DNA of 7,011 bases from a bacterium (GTDB lineage: Bacteria; SZUA-182). The translations under genes and the position numbers were made by a program. The DNA lies in assembly GCA_003230635.1 (NCBI GenBank), contig QIFF01000129.1, forward strand, positions 1 through 7,011, in the 5' to 3' direction. This document shows positions 1 to 6,604 of this stretch, piece after piece (positions within the stretch are counted from its first letter, which is position 1; each line of letters begins with the position of its first letter). The notes under the pieces were generated by a model, which was not told the DNA's origin, made no database searches, and worked only from the letters and a program-made list of their open reading frames with translations.

Positions 1-2094
1 GAGGATAAATTTCTTGAGGTTGAAGCCCAATTTGTAGAAGAGGAAGTTCAAATAACCCCTGAGATGGAAGCCCTGATGCGCAGTGTGATCAATCACTTTG
101 AGCAGTATGTGAAGCTCAGCATTAAACTGCCGCCGGAAACCTTGCTTTCCACCGCCAATATTGATGATCCGGGGCAATTGGCGGATGTGGTAGCTTCCCA
201 TTTGCCTTTAAAGCTGCCGGAAAAACAGGGTATTTTGGAGATGATCAATTCACAGGAGCGCCTGGAACAATTGCTGGAACTGCTGGATAGCGAGATAGAA
301 ATCCTGCAAATTGAGAAGTCCATCCGCGGGCGGGTAAAGAACCAGATGGAGAAAAACCAGCGCGAATACTACCTTGGGGAGCAGATGAAGGCCATTCAAA
401 AGGAACTGGGGGACAAGGACGAACGGGCGCAGGAAATTGAGGAGCTGAAAAAAAAGATTACCAAAGCCAAAATGACCAAAGAGGCCGAAGAAAAGGCCAT
501 CAAGGAAATTAAGCGCCTGCAGCAAATGCCCCCTATGTCGGCGGAAACCACGGTGGTGTTGAATTACCTTGATTGGCTGGTTTCCATTCCATGGGGAAAG
601 AGAACCCGGGAAAAACGCAACATGCAGGAGGCGGAAGAGATTCTGCGCCAGGACCATTACGGTCTGGAAAAGGTCAAGGAACGGATTTTGGAGTATCTGG
701 CCGTGCGGCGGCTGGTGCGCAAAGTCAAGGGGCAGATCCTTTGTTTTGTCGGTCCTCCAGGGGTGGGAAAAACCTCCCTGGCCAAATCGATCGCCCGCGC
801 CACCGGGCGTAACTTTGTTCGCCTCTCCCTGGGCGGGGTACGGGATGAGGCGGAAATCCGCGGGCATCGCCGTACCTATGTAGGAGCTTTGCCCGGACGC
901 GTTGTGCAGAGTATGCGCAAGGCCAAGTCCAGAAATCCGGTTTTTCTGCTGGATGAAGTGGATAAGATGAGTACCGACTTCCGCGGTGATCCCTCGGCCG
1001 CCTTGCTGGAGGTTCTGGACCCGGAGCAAAACAACACCTTTAACGACCATTACCTGGAAGTGAATTACGACCTGTCGGAGGTGTTCTTCATCACCACTGC
1101 CAACGCCCTGCACGGCATTCCCTGGCCCCTCCAGGATCGGATGGAAGTAATCCAACTCCCCGGTTATACCGAGGAAGAAAAAGTCAAGATCGCCGAGCAG
1201 TTTTTGATTAGCCGGCAACTGAAAGACCACGGCCTTAAACCTGCCAACCTGAGCTTCAGCCGGCAGGCGATTGCCTGGATAATCCGCCGTTATACGCGCG
1301 AGGCCGGGGTGCGTAATCTAAACCGTGAGCTGGCCAAAATCTGCCGCAAGGTGGCCCGTCAGGTGGTGAAAGAGGGGCGCGGGACCAAGGTGGTGATGAG
1401 CGGACGCAATCTGCACCAGTTTTTAGGCCCCCCCAGGTTCCATCAGCAGCGGAGGGAAGAAGGCCACAATATCGGCTTGGCCACCGGCCTGGCCTGGACC
1501 GAAGTCGGCGGAGATATTCTGAGTACCGAGGTAACCATTCTTCCCGGTTCCGGCAAACTGACCGCTACCGGCCAGTTGGGTGACGTAATGCAGGAATCCT
1601 GCCAGGCGGCTTTGAGCTATGTGCGTTCCAAGGCCTGCCAGATGGGCCTGCCCAAGTATTTTTACCGCAAGGTGGATATTCATATTCACGTACCAGAGGG
1701 GGCGATCCCCAAAGACGGGCCTTCGGCGGGTATAACTATGGCTACCGCCTTGGCCTCGGCCCTGACCAGACGGGCGGTGCGCAAGGATGTGGCTATGACC
1801 GGCGAAATTACCCTGCGCGGGCGGGTGCTGCCCATAGGGGGCTTGAAAGAAAAGGTGCTCGCTGCCCACCGCGCTGAAATCAGTACCGTTATTATCCCCA
1901 AGCAGAACGAAAAAGACCTCAAAGAAATCCCCCCCAAGGTCAAGAAGGCAATCAACTTTGTCCTGGCAGAACACATGGATCAAGTCCTGGAGGCAGCCCT
2001 GGTGCCGGAAGCGGCAAAAAACCCCCTGTTGGAAGATGAAATCATTTACCGGGATGATTACCAGGAACTGCCCACTCCTTCTGTTACCCACTAA
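1..2094 (+). CDS. lon: ATP-dependent protease La (LonA type), 5'-partial
   Basis: This is a cytoplasmic AAA+ serine protease that unfolds and degrades damaged and regulatory proteins. The frame is open from base 1, so the ATG at 64 is internal and the gene starts before the window. 697 residues are visible. Taking E. coli Lon (784 aa) as a guide, roughly 100 N-terminal residues are missing. Visible in order: the end of the N-terminal domain; a charged helical coiled-coil region (about 295-530); the Walker A motif GPPGVGKT (751-774); Walker B FLLDEVDK (943-966); the sensor-1 stretch FITTAN; a sensor-2 type REAGVRNL; and the C-terminal protease domain. The catalytic dyad is Ser in DGPSAG (codon 1723) and Lys in GGLKEK (second Lys, codon 1852), 43 residues apart as in E. 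coli Lon. The tail is somewhat longer than that of E. coli. All key residues are present, so the enzyme should be active. Lon is heat-induced in many bacteria, but its promoter lies outside the window. Confidence 0.98.
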   Translation, partial: EDKFLEVEAQFVEEEVQITPEMEALMRSVINHFEQYVKLSIKLPPETLLSTANIDDPGQLADVVASHLPLKLPEKQGILEMINSQERLEQLLELLDSEIEILQIEKSIRGRVKNQMEKNQREYYLGEQMKAIQKELGDKDERAQEIEELKKKITKAKMTKEAEEKAIKEIKRLQQMPPMSAETTVVLNYLDWLVSIPWGKRTREKRNMQEAEEILRQDHYGLEKVKERILEYLAVRRLVRKVKGQILCFVGPPGVGKTSLAKSIARATGRNFVRLSLGGVRDEAEIRGHRRTYVGALPGRVVQSMRKAKSRNPVFLLDEVDKMSTDFRGDPSAALLEVLDPEQNNTFNDHYLEVNYDLSEVFFITTANALHGIPWPLQDRMEVIQLPGYTEEEKVKIAEQFLISRQLKDHGLKPANLSFSRQAIAWIIRRYTREAGVRNLNRELAKICRKVARQVVKEGRGTKVVMSGRNLHQFLGPPRFHQQRREEGHNIGLATGLAWTEVGGDILSTEVTILPGSGKLTATGQLGDVMQESCQAALSYVRSKACQMGLPKYFYRKVDIHIHVPEGAIPKDGPSAGITMATALASALTRRAVRKDVAMTGEITLRGRVLPIGGLKEKVLAAHRAEISTVIIPKQNEKDLKEIPPKVKKAINFVLAEHMDQVLEAALVPEAAKNPLLEDEIIYRDDYQELPTPSVTH

Positions 2095-2120
2095 ATGGCG
2101 CAGCCGCAAATTATTTTGAT

Positions 2121-2198
2121 GTTTCGGTCTGTCCTCAGACCGAAACTGACAAGGGGTACGCTACCCTTAAAACTTTCGGCTTGAGGACAAGCCGAAAG
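2121..2198. repeat. 78-bp double-hairpin inverted repeat (REP/BIME-like)
   Basis: Two perfect hairpins lie between lon and the repeat-protein gene. Hairpin 1 has an 11-bp stem, 2121-2131 with 2136-2146, and loop TCCT. Hairpin 2 has an 11-bp stem, 2173-2183 with 2188-2198, and loop AGGA. Read on the opposite strand, hairpin 2 is the same 26-nt unit as hairpin 1, with the same TCCT loop. The six differing positions form three exchanged base pairs (1-26, 8-19, 9-18). A smaller hairpin sits between them (2151-2158 with 2162-2168, one bulge). No T-run follows either large stem, so neither looks like a standard intrinsic terminator for lon, although the block could act as an mRNA 3'-end stabiliser. 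I infer a mobile or dispersed palindromic element. Confidence 0.75.
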
Positions 2199-2220
2199 AT
2201 CGAACCGGGGGCAGTATATT

Positions 2221-3444
2221 ATGAAAGCTAAGTTTATAGCGATTAGTTTGTTACTAATTCTGTCTTTTCCTTTCTTAGCAGCGGCAGAGGAGAAAAAGGA
2301 TAAAGATTTTTTCGAGGGTTGGACGCCTTTTCAATTTGCTATATGTAACCCGGTGCAACTTTTTGATGAAAATAGAGATGTTTACGGTTTAAGGACTAGT
2401 CTTATCTATGGTAAAAACAAAGGTGTTTATGGATTAGACTTGGGTATTGGCTGGAATGAGGCTCGTAATGTGTGGGGCTATCAATTAGCTTTGATTGGAA
2501 ATAAAACTCACGACGTAACGGGCATCCAGATGGCTGGGTTTGTAAATAAAAATGAGGCCGATCTAATAGGTATTCAGATTGCAGCGTTGGGCTTAAATCA
2601 GGTCCGTGACCTGACGGGTATTCAGATGGGTTTAGGTGTGAATCAGGCTCGTGATGTGAGAGGTTTTCAATATGCCTGCCTGCTAAATAAAACTCGTGAC
2701 GTAACAGGTATTCAGGCTGGCGCTCTTCTCAATAAAGCCCGTGACGTAACAGGTATTCAGGCTAGCGCTCTTCTCAATCAAAGCCGTGACGTGACAGGTA
2801 TTCAGTATTCCGGCTGTTTAAATCAGACCCATAATGTGATGGGCTTACAACTCGCCGTAATTGGGAATGAGACCCAAGATATAACAGGGGTGCAACTGGC
2901 ATTTCTTGGAAATGTTGCTAAAGGGGATATTACAGGTCTTCAACTGGCACTTTTTATAAATCAGGCCAGGGAGGTAAGGGGTGTCCAAATTGCTCTCCTC
3001 GGGAACCTTGCTGAAGAGGTGATGCAACAGGCAACAGATTCAGCTTATTACTATAATGTCAGGACTCAAGAGATACCCCGTGCTATGTGGGGTATTCAAA
3101 TTTCCGGGTTTATAAATCATACCGGCAATGCGACAGGTCTTCAGGTTGCTGGAATTGGAAATGTTGCCAAGGGGAACTTAACAGGTCTTCAGTTTGCTGG
3201 AGTAGCAAATGGTGCCAATCATGTAACGGGTATTCAGGTTGCCTTATTAGCAAACAATGACGATGGTGATGTGAGGGGTCTTCAACTTGGGGTCATTAAT
3301 ATTGCAGATAGGGTTAAAGGGGTACAAATAGGGGTTATAAACTATTGCCGGAGAATGAGTGGCATACAAATTGGTGTTTTGAATATCATTAGGGAGGGAG
3401 TCTTACCGTTCTTCCCCCTAGCCAATGCCAGCTTTTCCTTCTAG
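2221..3444 (+). CDS. Exported 15-residue-repeat protein (LA_2272-like surface repeats)
   Basis: The function is unknown. A signal peptide covers residues 1-22 (short basic start, hydrophobic core ILLLILSF-like, AAA before EE), so the protein is exported. From residue 52 to about 390 it consists of some 21 units of mostly 15 residues with consensus RDVTGIQxAxLLNQx. The near-invariant positions are G-[ILV]-Q, then alternating hydrophobics, then N. This resembles the repeats named LA_2272 family surface repeats from Leptospira. I recognise it by pattern only. The array is interrupted once, at residues 263-287, by a non-repeat segment with a YYY motif. The protein ends NASFSF; a terminal Phe with alternating hydrophobics is typical of outer-membrane proteins. 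The regular short period suggests a beta-solenoid or stacked beta structure. A G-rich Shine-Dalgarno-like stretch (2207-2211) sits 9 nt before the ATG. By eye the gene is clearly more AT-rich than lon and the synthase gene, which suggests transfer or relaxed codon constraint. Confidence 0.8.
   Translation: MKAKFIAISLLLILSFPFLAAAEEKKDKDFFEGWTPFQFAICNPVQLFDENRDVYGLRTSLIYGKNKGVYGLDLGIGWNEARNVWGYQLALIGNKTHDVTGIQMAGFVNKNEADLIGIQIAALGLNQVRDLTGIQMGLGVNQARDVRGFQYACLLNKTRDVTGIQAGALLNKARDVTGIQASALLNQSRDVTGIQYSGCLNQTHNVMGLQLAVIGNETQDITGVQLAFLGNVAKGDITGLQLALFINQAREVRGVQIALLGNLAEEVMQQATDSAYYYNVRTQEIPRAMWGIQISGFINHTGNATGLQVAGIGNVAKGNLTGLQFAGVANGANHVTGIQVALLANNDDGDVRGLQLGVINIADRVKGVQIGVINYCRRMSGIQIGVLNIIREGVLPFFPLANASFSF
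2695..2829 (+). repeat. Three tandem 45-bp DNA repeats within the repeat protein gene
   Basis: Units at 2695-2739, 2740-2784 and 2785-2829 encode protein repeats 8-10 (RDVTGIQ...). Units 1 and 2 are identical at 41 of 45 bases. Unit 3 shares the first 21 bases with one change and then diverges. Elsewhere in the gene the protein repeat is conserved but the DNA is much less so, which indicates recent local duplication at this spot. The unit length is 15 codons, so expansion or contraction keeps the frame. Confidence 0.9.
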
Positions 3445-3477
3445 TGTCGTGTCAAGAAATTTGTCGGTTTGTTTTAT

Positions 3478-3516
3478 CCCCCCTCATCCTAACCTTCTCC
3501 CCAGTGGGGAGAAGGG
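3478..3516. repeat. REP-like palindrome with C-rich tail upstream of the synthase gene
   Basis: A perfect 10-bp stem (3493-3502 with 3506-3515) closes a 3-nt loop AGT. It is preceded by a pyrimidine-rich tail, CCCTCATCCTAA. The tail plus stem matches my memory of a dispersed palindromic repeat found in many bacterial genomes (CCCTCACCC-TAACC-CTCTCCC type). It lies 49 bp after the stop of the repeat-protein gene and is followed by GATTTT, so it may also serve as a weak rho-independent terminator for that gene. No clear promoter for the downstream gene could be picked out in the rest of this gap. Confidence 0.65.
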
Positions 3517-3560
3517 ATTTTAAACCTCCATGCCGAACAGTAAACCGAAGATAGTCTAGC

Positions 3561-5057
3561 ATGGCCCAAGCACAAATTATTCCCCTCCCTCCTTCCCCTT
3601 ACAGCCTGGTCTATCAGACCCTTCCCCTGGAAAAATTGACCCCACCTCTGGCCTACGAGCTACTGGGCTTATCCAGCCCTTCCTTTCTATTGGAAAGTGT
3701 CAAGGGAACACCTCAAATATCCCGTTATTCCTTCCTTGGAGCGGATCCCTTTATGGTTTTCCAAAGTAGGGGCTGCCAGATTGAGCTCAGCAGGGGAGAC
3801 GAAAACCGGCAACTGACCGCCCATCCCTTCAAAGAGTTGCAGAAATTGCTGGCACAATATCGTTTGCCCCGCCCCAATGGCTTCCCGCCCTTTCTGGGGG
3901 GAGCGGTGGGTTATATAAGCTACGATGCGGGCCGCTTTTTTGAGCGCCTGCCCAGCCGGGCCATAGACGATTTGCAACTACCGGAGCTGTTCTTCCTATT
4001 TGTTGATTCAGCGGTGGTCTTTGACCACCAGGAAAAGCAAATTTGGCTGCTGGCTACCGGGATGCGTGAGAAAGACCCCACCTCCGCCAGGCAACATGCG
4101 CTTGAGTGGGTGGAACAAACGGCGAGGGCTTTAGCTGGTGCTTCGCAGTCGTCAGACGTAGGAGCGCCTTCCAGGCGCGATATCGCGGCAAGATGCCGCT
4201 CCTACCCCACTGTCAGCATAGAGAGCAACTTCAGCCAGGCCGAGTTTGAGGTAATGGTAAGGCGAGCCAAGGAATACATCCGGGCAGGGGACATCTTCCA
4301 GGTCAATCTCTCCCAGCGCATCATGAGCCCGATCAGTGGCAGTTATTGGGACTTGTATAAGTTACTGAGGAAAATTAACCCCTCTCCCTTTGCCGCTTAC
4401 CTGGAGGGGGGGGATTTTAGCCTGGTCAGCTGTTCCCCTGAGCGCCTGGTGAGCCTGCAAGACAGGCAGGTGGATACCCGTCCCATTGCCGGCACCCGGC
4501 CGCGCGGGCGGGATGGCCTGGAGGATCAGGCCCTCTCGGCGGAGCTGTTGTTGAACGAAAAGGAGCGCGCCGAGCATATTATGCTGGTGGATCTGGAGCG
4601 CAACGACCTGGGGAGGATTTGTGAATATGGCAGTGTGCGGGTGAATGAATTAATGGTGCTGGAGGATTATTCCCATGTCTTCCACATTGTTTCCAATGTC
4701 CAGGGGCGGCTTTTAGGCGGCAAGAATTGCTTTGATGTTTTGGCGGCTTGCTTTCCCGGAGGCACGATTACCGGCACCCCCAAAATCCGGGCCATGGAGA
4801 TTATTGACGAGCTGGAACCCACCAGGCGGGGGCCCTATACCGGCTCAATTGGTTACCTGAGCTTCTGCGGCAACATGGATCTCAATATTGTCATTCGTAC
4901 CTTTGTCATCAAGAATAACACCGCTTATGTCCAGGTTGGCGCCGGGATTGTAGCCGATTCCGAGCCGGAGCGGGAATACCGGGAAACTCTGCACAAGGCC
5001 GAAGCCCTGCTGCAAACCCTCCAATTCCACTTCCGGGGCGATTTGCCTGATTTGTAA
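3561..5057 (+). CDS. pabB: Aminodeoxychorismate/anthranilate synthase component I (PabB/TrpE family)
   Basis: This enzyme aminates chorismate, giving aminodeoxychorismate (folate route) if it is PabB or anthranilate (tryptophan route) if it is TrpE. Ammonia would come from a separate glutamine amidotransferase subunit, which is not in this window. The 498 residues hold an N-terminal domain (about 15-190, with FLLES and SRYSFLGADP) and a C-terminal chorismate-binding domain (about 225-490). PabB-like signs are VNLSQ (248-252), FPGGTITGTPK (398-408), IDELEP and GAGIVADS. The position where E. coli PabB has Lys (PIKGT) is Ala here (PIAGT, A310), as in TrpE, so the specificity is uncertain. No trp neighbours are visible. 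The ATG at 3561 is the first possible ATG, because an in-frame TAG lies at 3552-3554; the Shine-Dalgarno is weak. Residues 200-215, in the linker between the domains, are encoded entirely by a palindromic repeat pair and are probably dispensable for catalysis. Confidence 0.9.
   Translation: MAQAQIIPLPPSPYSLVYQTLPLEKLTPPLAYELLGLSSPSFLLESVKGTPQISRYSFLGADPFMVFQSRGCQIELSRGDENRQLTAHPFKELQKLLAQYRLPRPNGFPPFLGGAVGYISYDAGRFFERLPSRAIDDLQLPELFFLFVDSAVVFDHQEKQIWLLATGMREKDPTSARQHALEWVEQTARALAGASQSSDVGAPSRRDIAARCRSYPTVSIESNFSQAEFEVMVRRAKEYIRAGDIFQVNLSQRIMSPISGSYWDLYKLLRKINPSPFAAYLEGGDFSLVSCSPERLVSLQDRQVDTRPIAGTRPRGRDGLEDQALSAELLLNEKERAEHIMLVDLERNDLGRICEYGSVRVNELMVLEDYSHVFHIVSNVQGRLLGGKNCFDVLAACFPGGTITGTPKIRAMEIIDELEPTRRGPYTGSIGYLSFCGNMDLNIVIRTFVIKNNTAYVQVGAGIVADSEPEREYRETLHKAEALLQTLQFHFRGDLPDL
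4158..4205. repeat. Inverted pair of 24-nt REP units, in frame inside pabB
   Basis: The element is 48 bp, made of unit A (4158-4181) followed directly by unit B (4182-4205) in inverted orientation. Both read GTAGGAGCG at the outer end and CGCGAT at the junction. Each unit forms its own hairpin with a 6-bp stem and 3-nt loop: A is GCGCCT/AGGCGC (4164-4169, 4173-4178) and B is GCGGCA/TGCCGC (4185-4190, 4194-4199). Compared in the same orientation the units differ at five positions: two exchanged base pairs in the stem and one loop base. The GTAGGAGCGGC type is a familiar dispersed bacterial REP. The first base is codon position 1 of residue 200 and the length is 16 codons, so the element reads as VGAPSRRDIAARCRSY with no stop codon. 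Insertion one base later in the reading phase would have produced TAG. Confidence 0.88.
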
Positions 5058-5063
5058 AAACCT

Positions 5064-6581
5064 TCAAACCAGCAATTTATCTTCTTCCGGCTTATGTTTG
5101 TATTCCAGCTTGCTCTTTTTCCAGGAGAAGAGGCTGAAGATTATGGCCAGGAGCAGGGTAGCCAGCACCCAGCTAACCCCAATTGACAAAAGGGCAGTGG
5201 CGCTGTAACCGCCGTAAAGGTGGGTGAATTCTTCCTTGAACTGGATAAGAAGCATTACGATTAGCAATCCCGGCGTCCAGTATTTGATCAGGAAATCCCA
5301 TAAGCGATTGATTTTCCAGTTGGAAACCAGATTGATATGCTCCCGCAGAACGTGTGCCTTGAGCACCCATCCTACAATCAGGCACTCAAAAAGCCCCGCC
5401 AGCACCAGGCCGTAGTGGTTAAGGAAGTGATCTAGAATATCCAGCCAGAAGAGGCCGCTGCGGGTGGTGAAGATTATGCTCCCTAAAGCCCCCAGTGCGC
5501 ATAAGACAGTGATGGTGCGTTGGCGGCTAAAGGCGAATTTGTCTATCAGGGCGCTGGCCATGGCCTCAATCAGGGAAATCCCCGAGGAGATTCCGGCAAT
5601 GACCAGGGTAAAGAAGAATATCAGGCCGAAGAGGTTGTTAAAGAAGGGCAGGCGCGAAATGGCTTCCGGGTAGGCCACAAAGGCCAGGCTGGGGCCGGAC
5701 TTGACCACCTCGCTCACCGCCACCCCTTTCTGCTGGGCCATGTAGCCCAGCACGCTGAAGACGGCAAAGCCGGCGATAAAGGAATACAGGCAATTGGTAA
5801 CGCTGGTAATAACCGCATTCTTTACCAGGTCGGTCTTGGCGGGCAGGTAGCTGGCATAGGTAATCATGATGCCGAAGCCCAGGGAGAGGGTGAAGAAGAT
5901 TTGCCCGTAGGCGGCCATCCAGACCCGCCAGTCCATGATTTTGCCCCAGTCGGGGGTGAGATACCACTTAAGCCCTTCCCCGGCCCCCTCCAGGGTGACT
6001 CCCCACAGCACCAGGGTCAGGGTCAGCACAAAGAGCAGGGGCATAAAGACCTCGCTGGCCTTTTCAATCCCGTGCGCCACCCCGCGGTAGCAAATACCCC
6101 AGTTAATTCCCCAGGCCAACAGGGTGGCGGCTACAATCTGCAATTGCAGCCCGCCGATTTCCCCCACCCCGGAGGAGAGGTTAAGGTATTCCTTGAGAAA
6201 AAAGCTTTGGGTGTCGCTTCCCCAACGCAGGTTGACGCTATAGACCAGGAAGTTGATGCACCAGCCGATAATCACCGCATAATAAAGCATGATGCCGAAC
6301 ATGACGAAGGTCGGCATCCACCAGCCCAGCCACTCGTACTTGCGCCCGATTTTGGCAAAGCTCAGGGCTGAGGATCCCTGCTTTTTGTGCCCCAGGCCGT
6401 ATTCCAGAATCATCAGGGGGATGCCGGTGGTAATCAAGGCTATAAAATAGGGCACCAGGAAGGCCCCGCCCCCATTTTCGTAAGCCATATAGCTGAAACG
6501 CCAGATATTGCCCAGGCCAACGGCCGAACCAATGGCGGCCATTAAAAAACCCGCTTGTGAATTCCACTTGGGGCGTTCCAT
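5064..6581 (-). CDS. Sodium-dependent transporter, SNF/NSS family (LeuT fold)
   Basis: This inner-membrane symporter probably imports an amino acid or related amine with Na+; the substrate cannot be read from the sequence. Its 505 residues give about 12 membrane helices, close to LeuT in length. TM1 carries the family signature GLGNIWRF (22-29). TM6 carries GQIFFTLSLGFG (226-237), almost identical to LeuT. TM8 has AGISSG (329-334), with Ser332 and Ser333 at the Na2 site. TM7 has Asn263 and Ser267 (NCLYSF) where LeuT has an acidic residue. With Tyr45, Gln227 and Thr231, this recreates the chloride site of animal SLC6 carriers. The C-terminal tail is short and charged. The start at 6581 gives the usual short N-terminus before TM1; the Shine-Dalgarno is weak (an AG-rich stretch lies just upstream). 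The gene follows the bactofilin gene by 23 bp, so the two are probably cotranscribed. It converges on the synthase gene with 6 bp between the stop codons. Confidence 0.96.
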   Translation of the reverse strand: MERPKWNSQAGFLMAAIGSAVGLGNIWRFSYMAYENGGGAFLVPYFIALITTGIPLMILEYGLGHKKQGSSALSFAKIGRKYEWLGWWMPTFVMFGIMLYYAVIIGWCINFLVYSVNLRWGSDTQSFFLKEYLNLSSGVGEIGGLQLQIVAATLLAWGINWGICYRGVAHGIEKASEVFMPLLFVLTLTLVLWGVTLEGAGEGLKWYLTPDWGKIMDWRVWMAAYGQIFFTLSLGFGIMITYASYLPAKTDLVKNAVITSVTNCLYSFIAGFAVFSVLGYMAQQKGVAVSEVVKSGPSLAFVAYPEAISRLPFFNNLFGLIFFFTLVIAGISSGISLIEAMASALIDKFAFSRQRTITVLCALGALGSIIFTTRSGLFWLDILDHFLNHYGLVLAGLFECLIVGWVLKAHVLREHINLVSNWKINRLWDFLIKYWTPGLLIVMLLIQFKEEFTHLYGGYSATALLSIGVSWVLATLLLAIIFSLFSWKKSKLEYKHKPEEDKLLV

Positions 6582-6604
6582 ATCCTAGCTCTTTCCGGCA
6601 GCGA

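Noticed and set aside
64..66. ATG as the start of lon
   Set aside because: The frame is open to base 1 and the upstream codons continue Lon-like sequence; a start here would remove part of the N-terminal domain.
250..1230. 326-codon ORF on the - strand
   Set aside because: It is antisense to the conserved Lon ATPase region and its translation shows no family features.
1423..2109. 228-codon ORF on the - strand overlapping the end of lon
   Set aside because: It is antisense to the Lon protease domain, which carries the intact Ser-Lys dyad, and has no recognisable motif.
2121..2146. Intrinsic terminator of lon
   Set aside because: The stem is strong, but the following bases (TGACAAGGGG) lack a T-run, and its inverted partner downstream points to a repeat element instead.
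2184..2187. AGGA in the loop of hairpin 2 as a Shine-Dalgarno for the repeat-protein gene
   Set aside because: It lies 33 nt before the ATG, too far for direct use as a ribosome binding site.
2695..2829. CRISPR-like direct repeats
   Set aside because: The 45-bp units are contiguous with no spacers and encode protein repeats in frame.
4151..4216. GTCAG direct repeats (4151-4155 and 4212-4216) as a target-site duplication around the REP pair
   Set aside because: The repeats are only 5 bp and sit at unequal distances from the element ends (2 and 6 bp). A chance match is likely, and REP elements are not known to duplicate targets.
5520..6371. 283-codon ORF on the + strand
   Set aside because: It lies wholly antisense to the well-supported transporter gene, is rich in His/Gly/Gln with no recognisable domain, and is best explained as a shadow of GC-rich codons.
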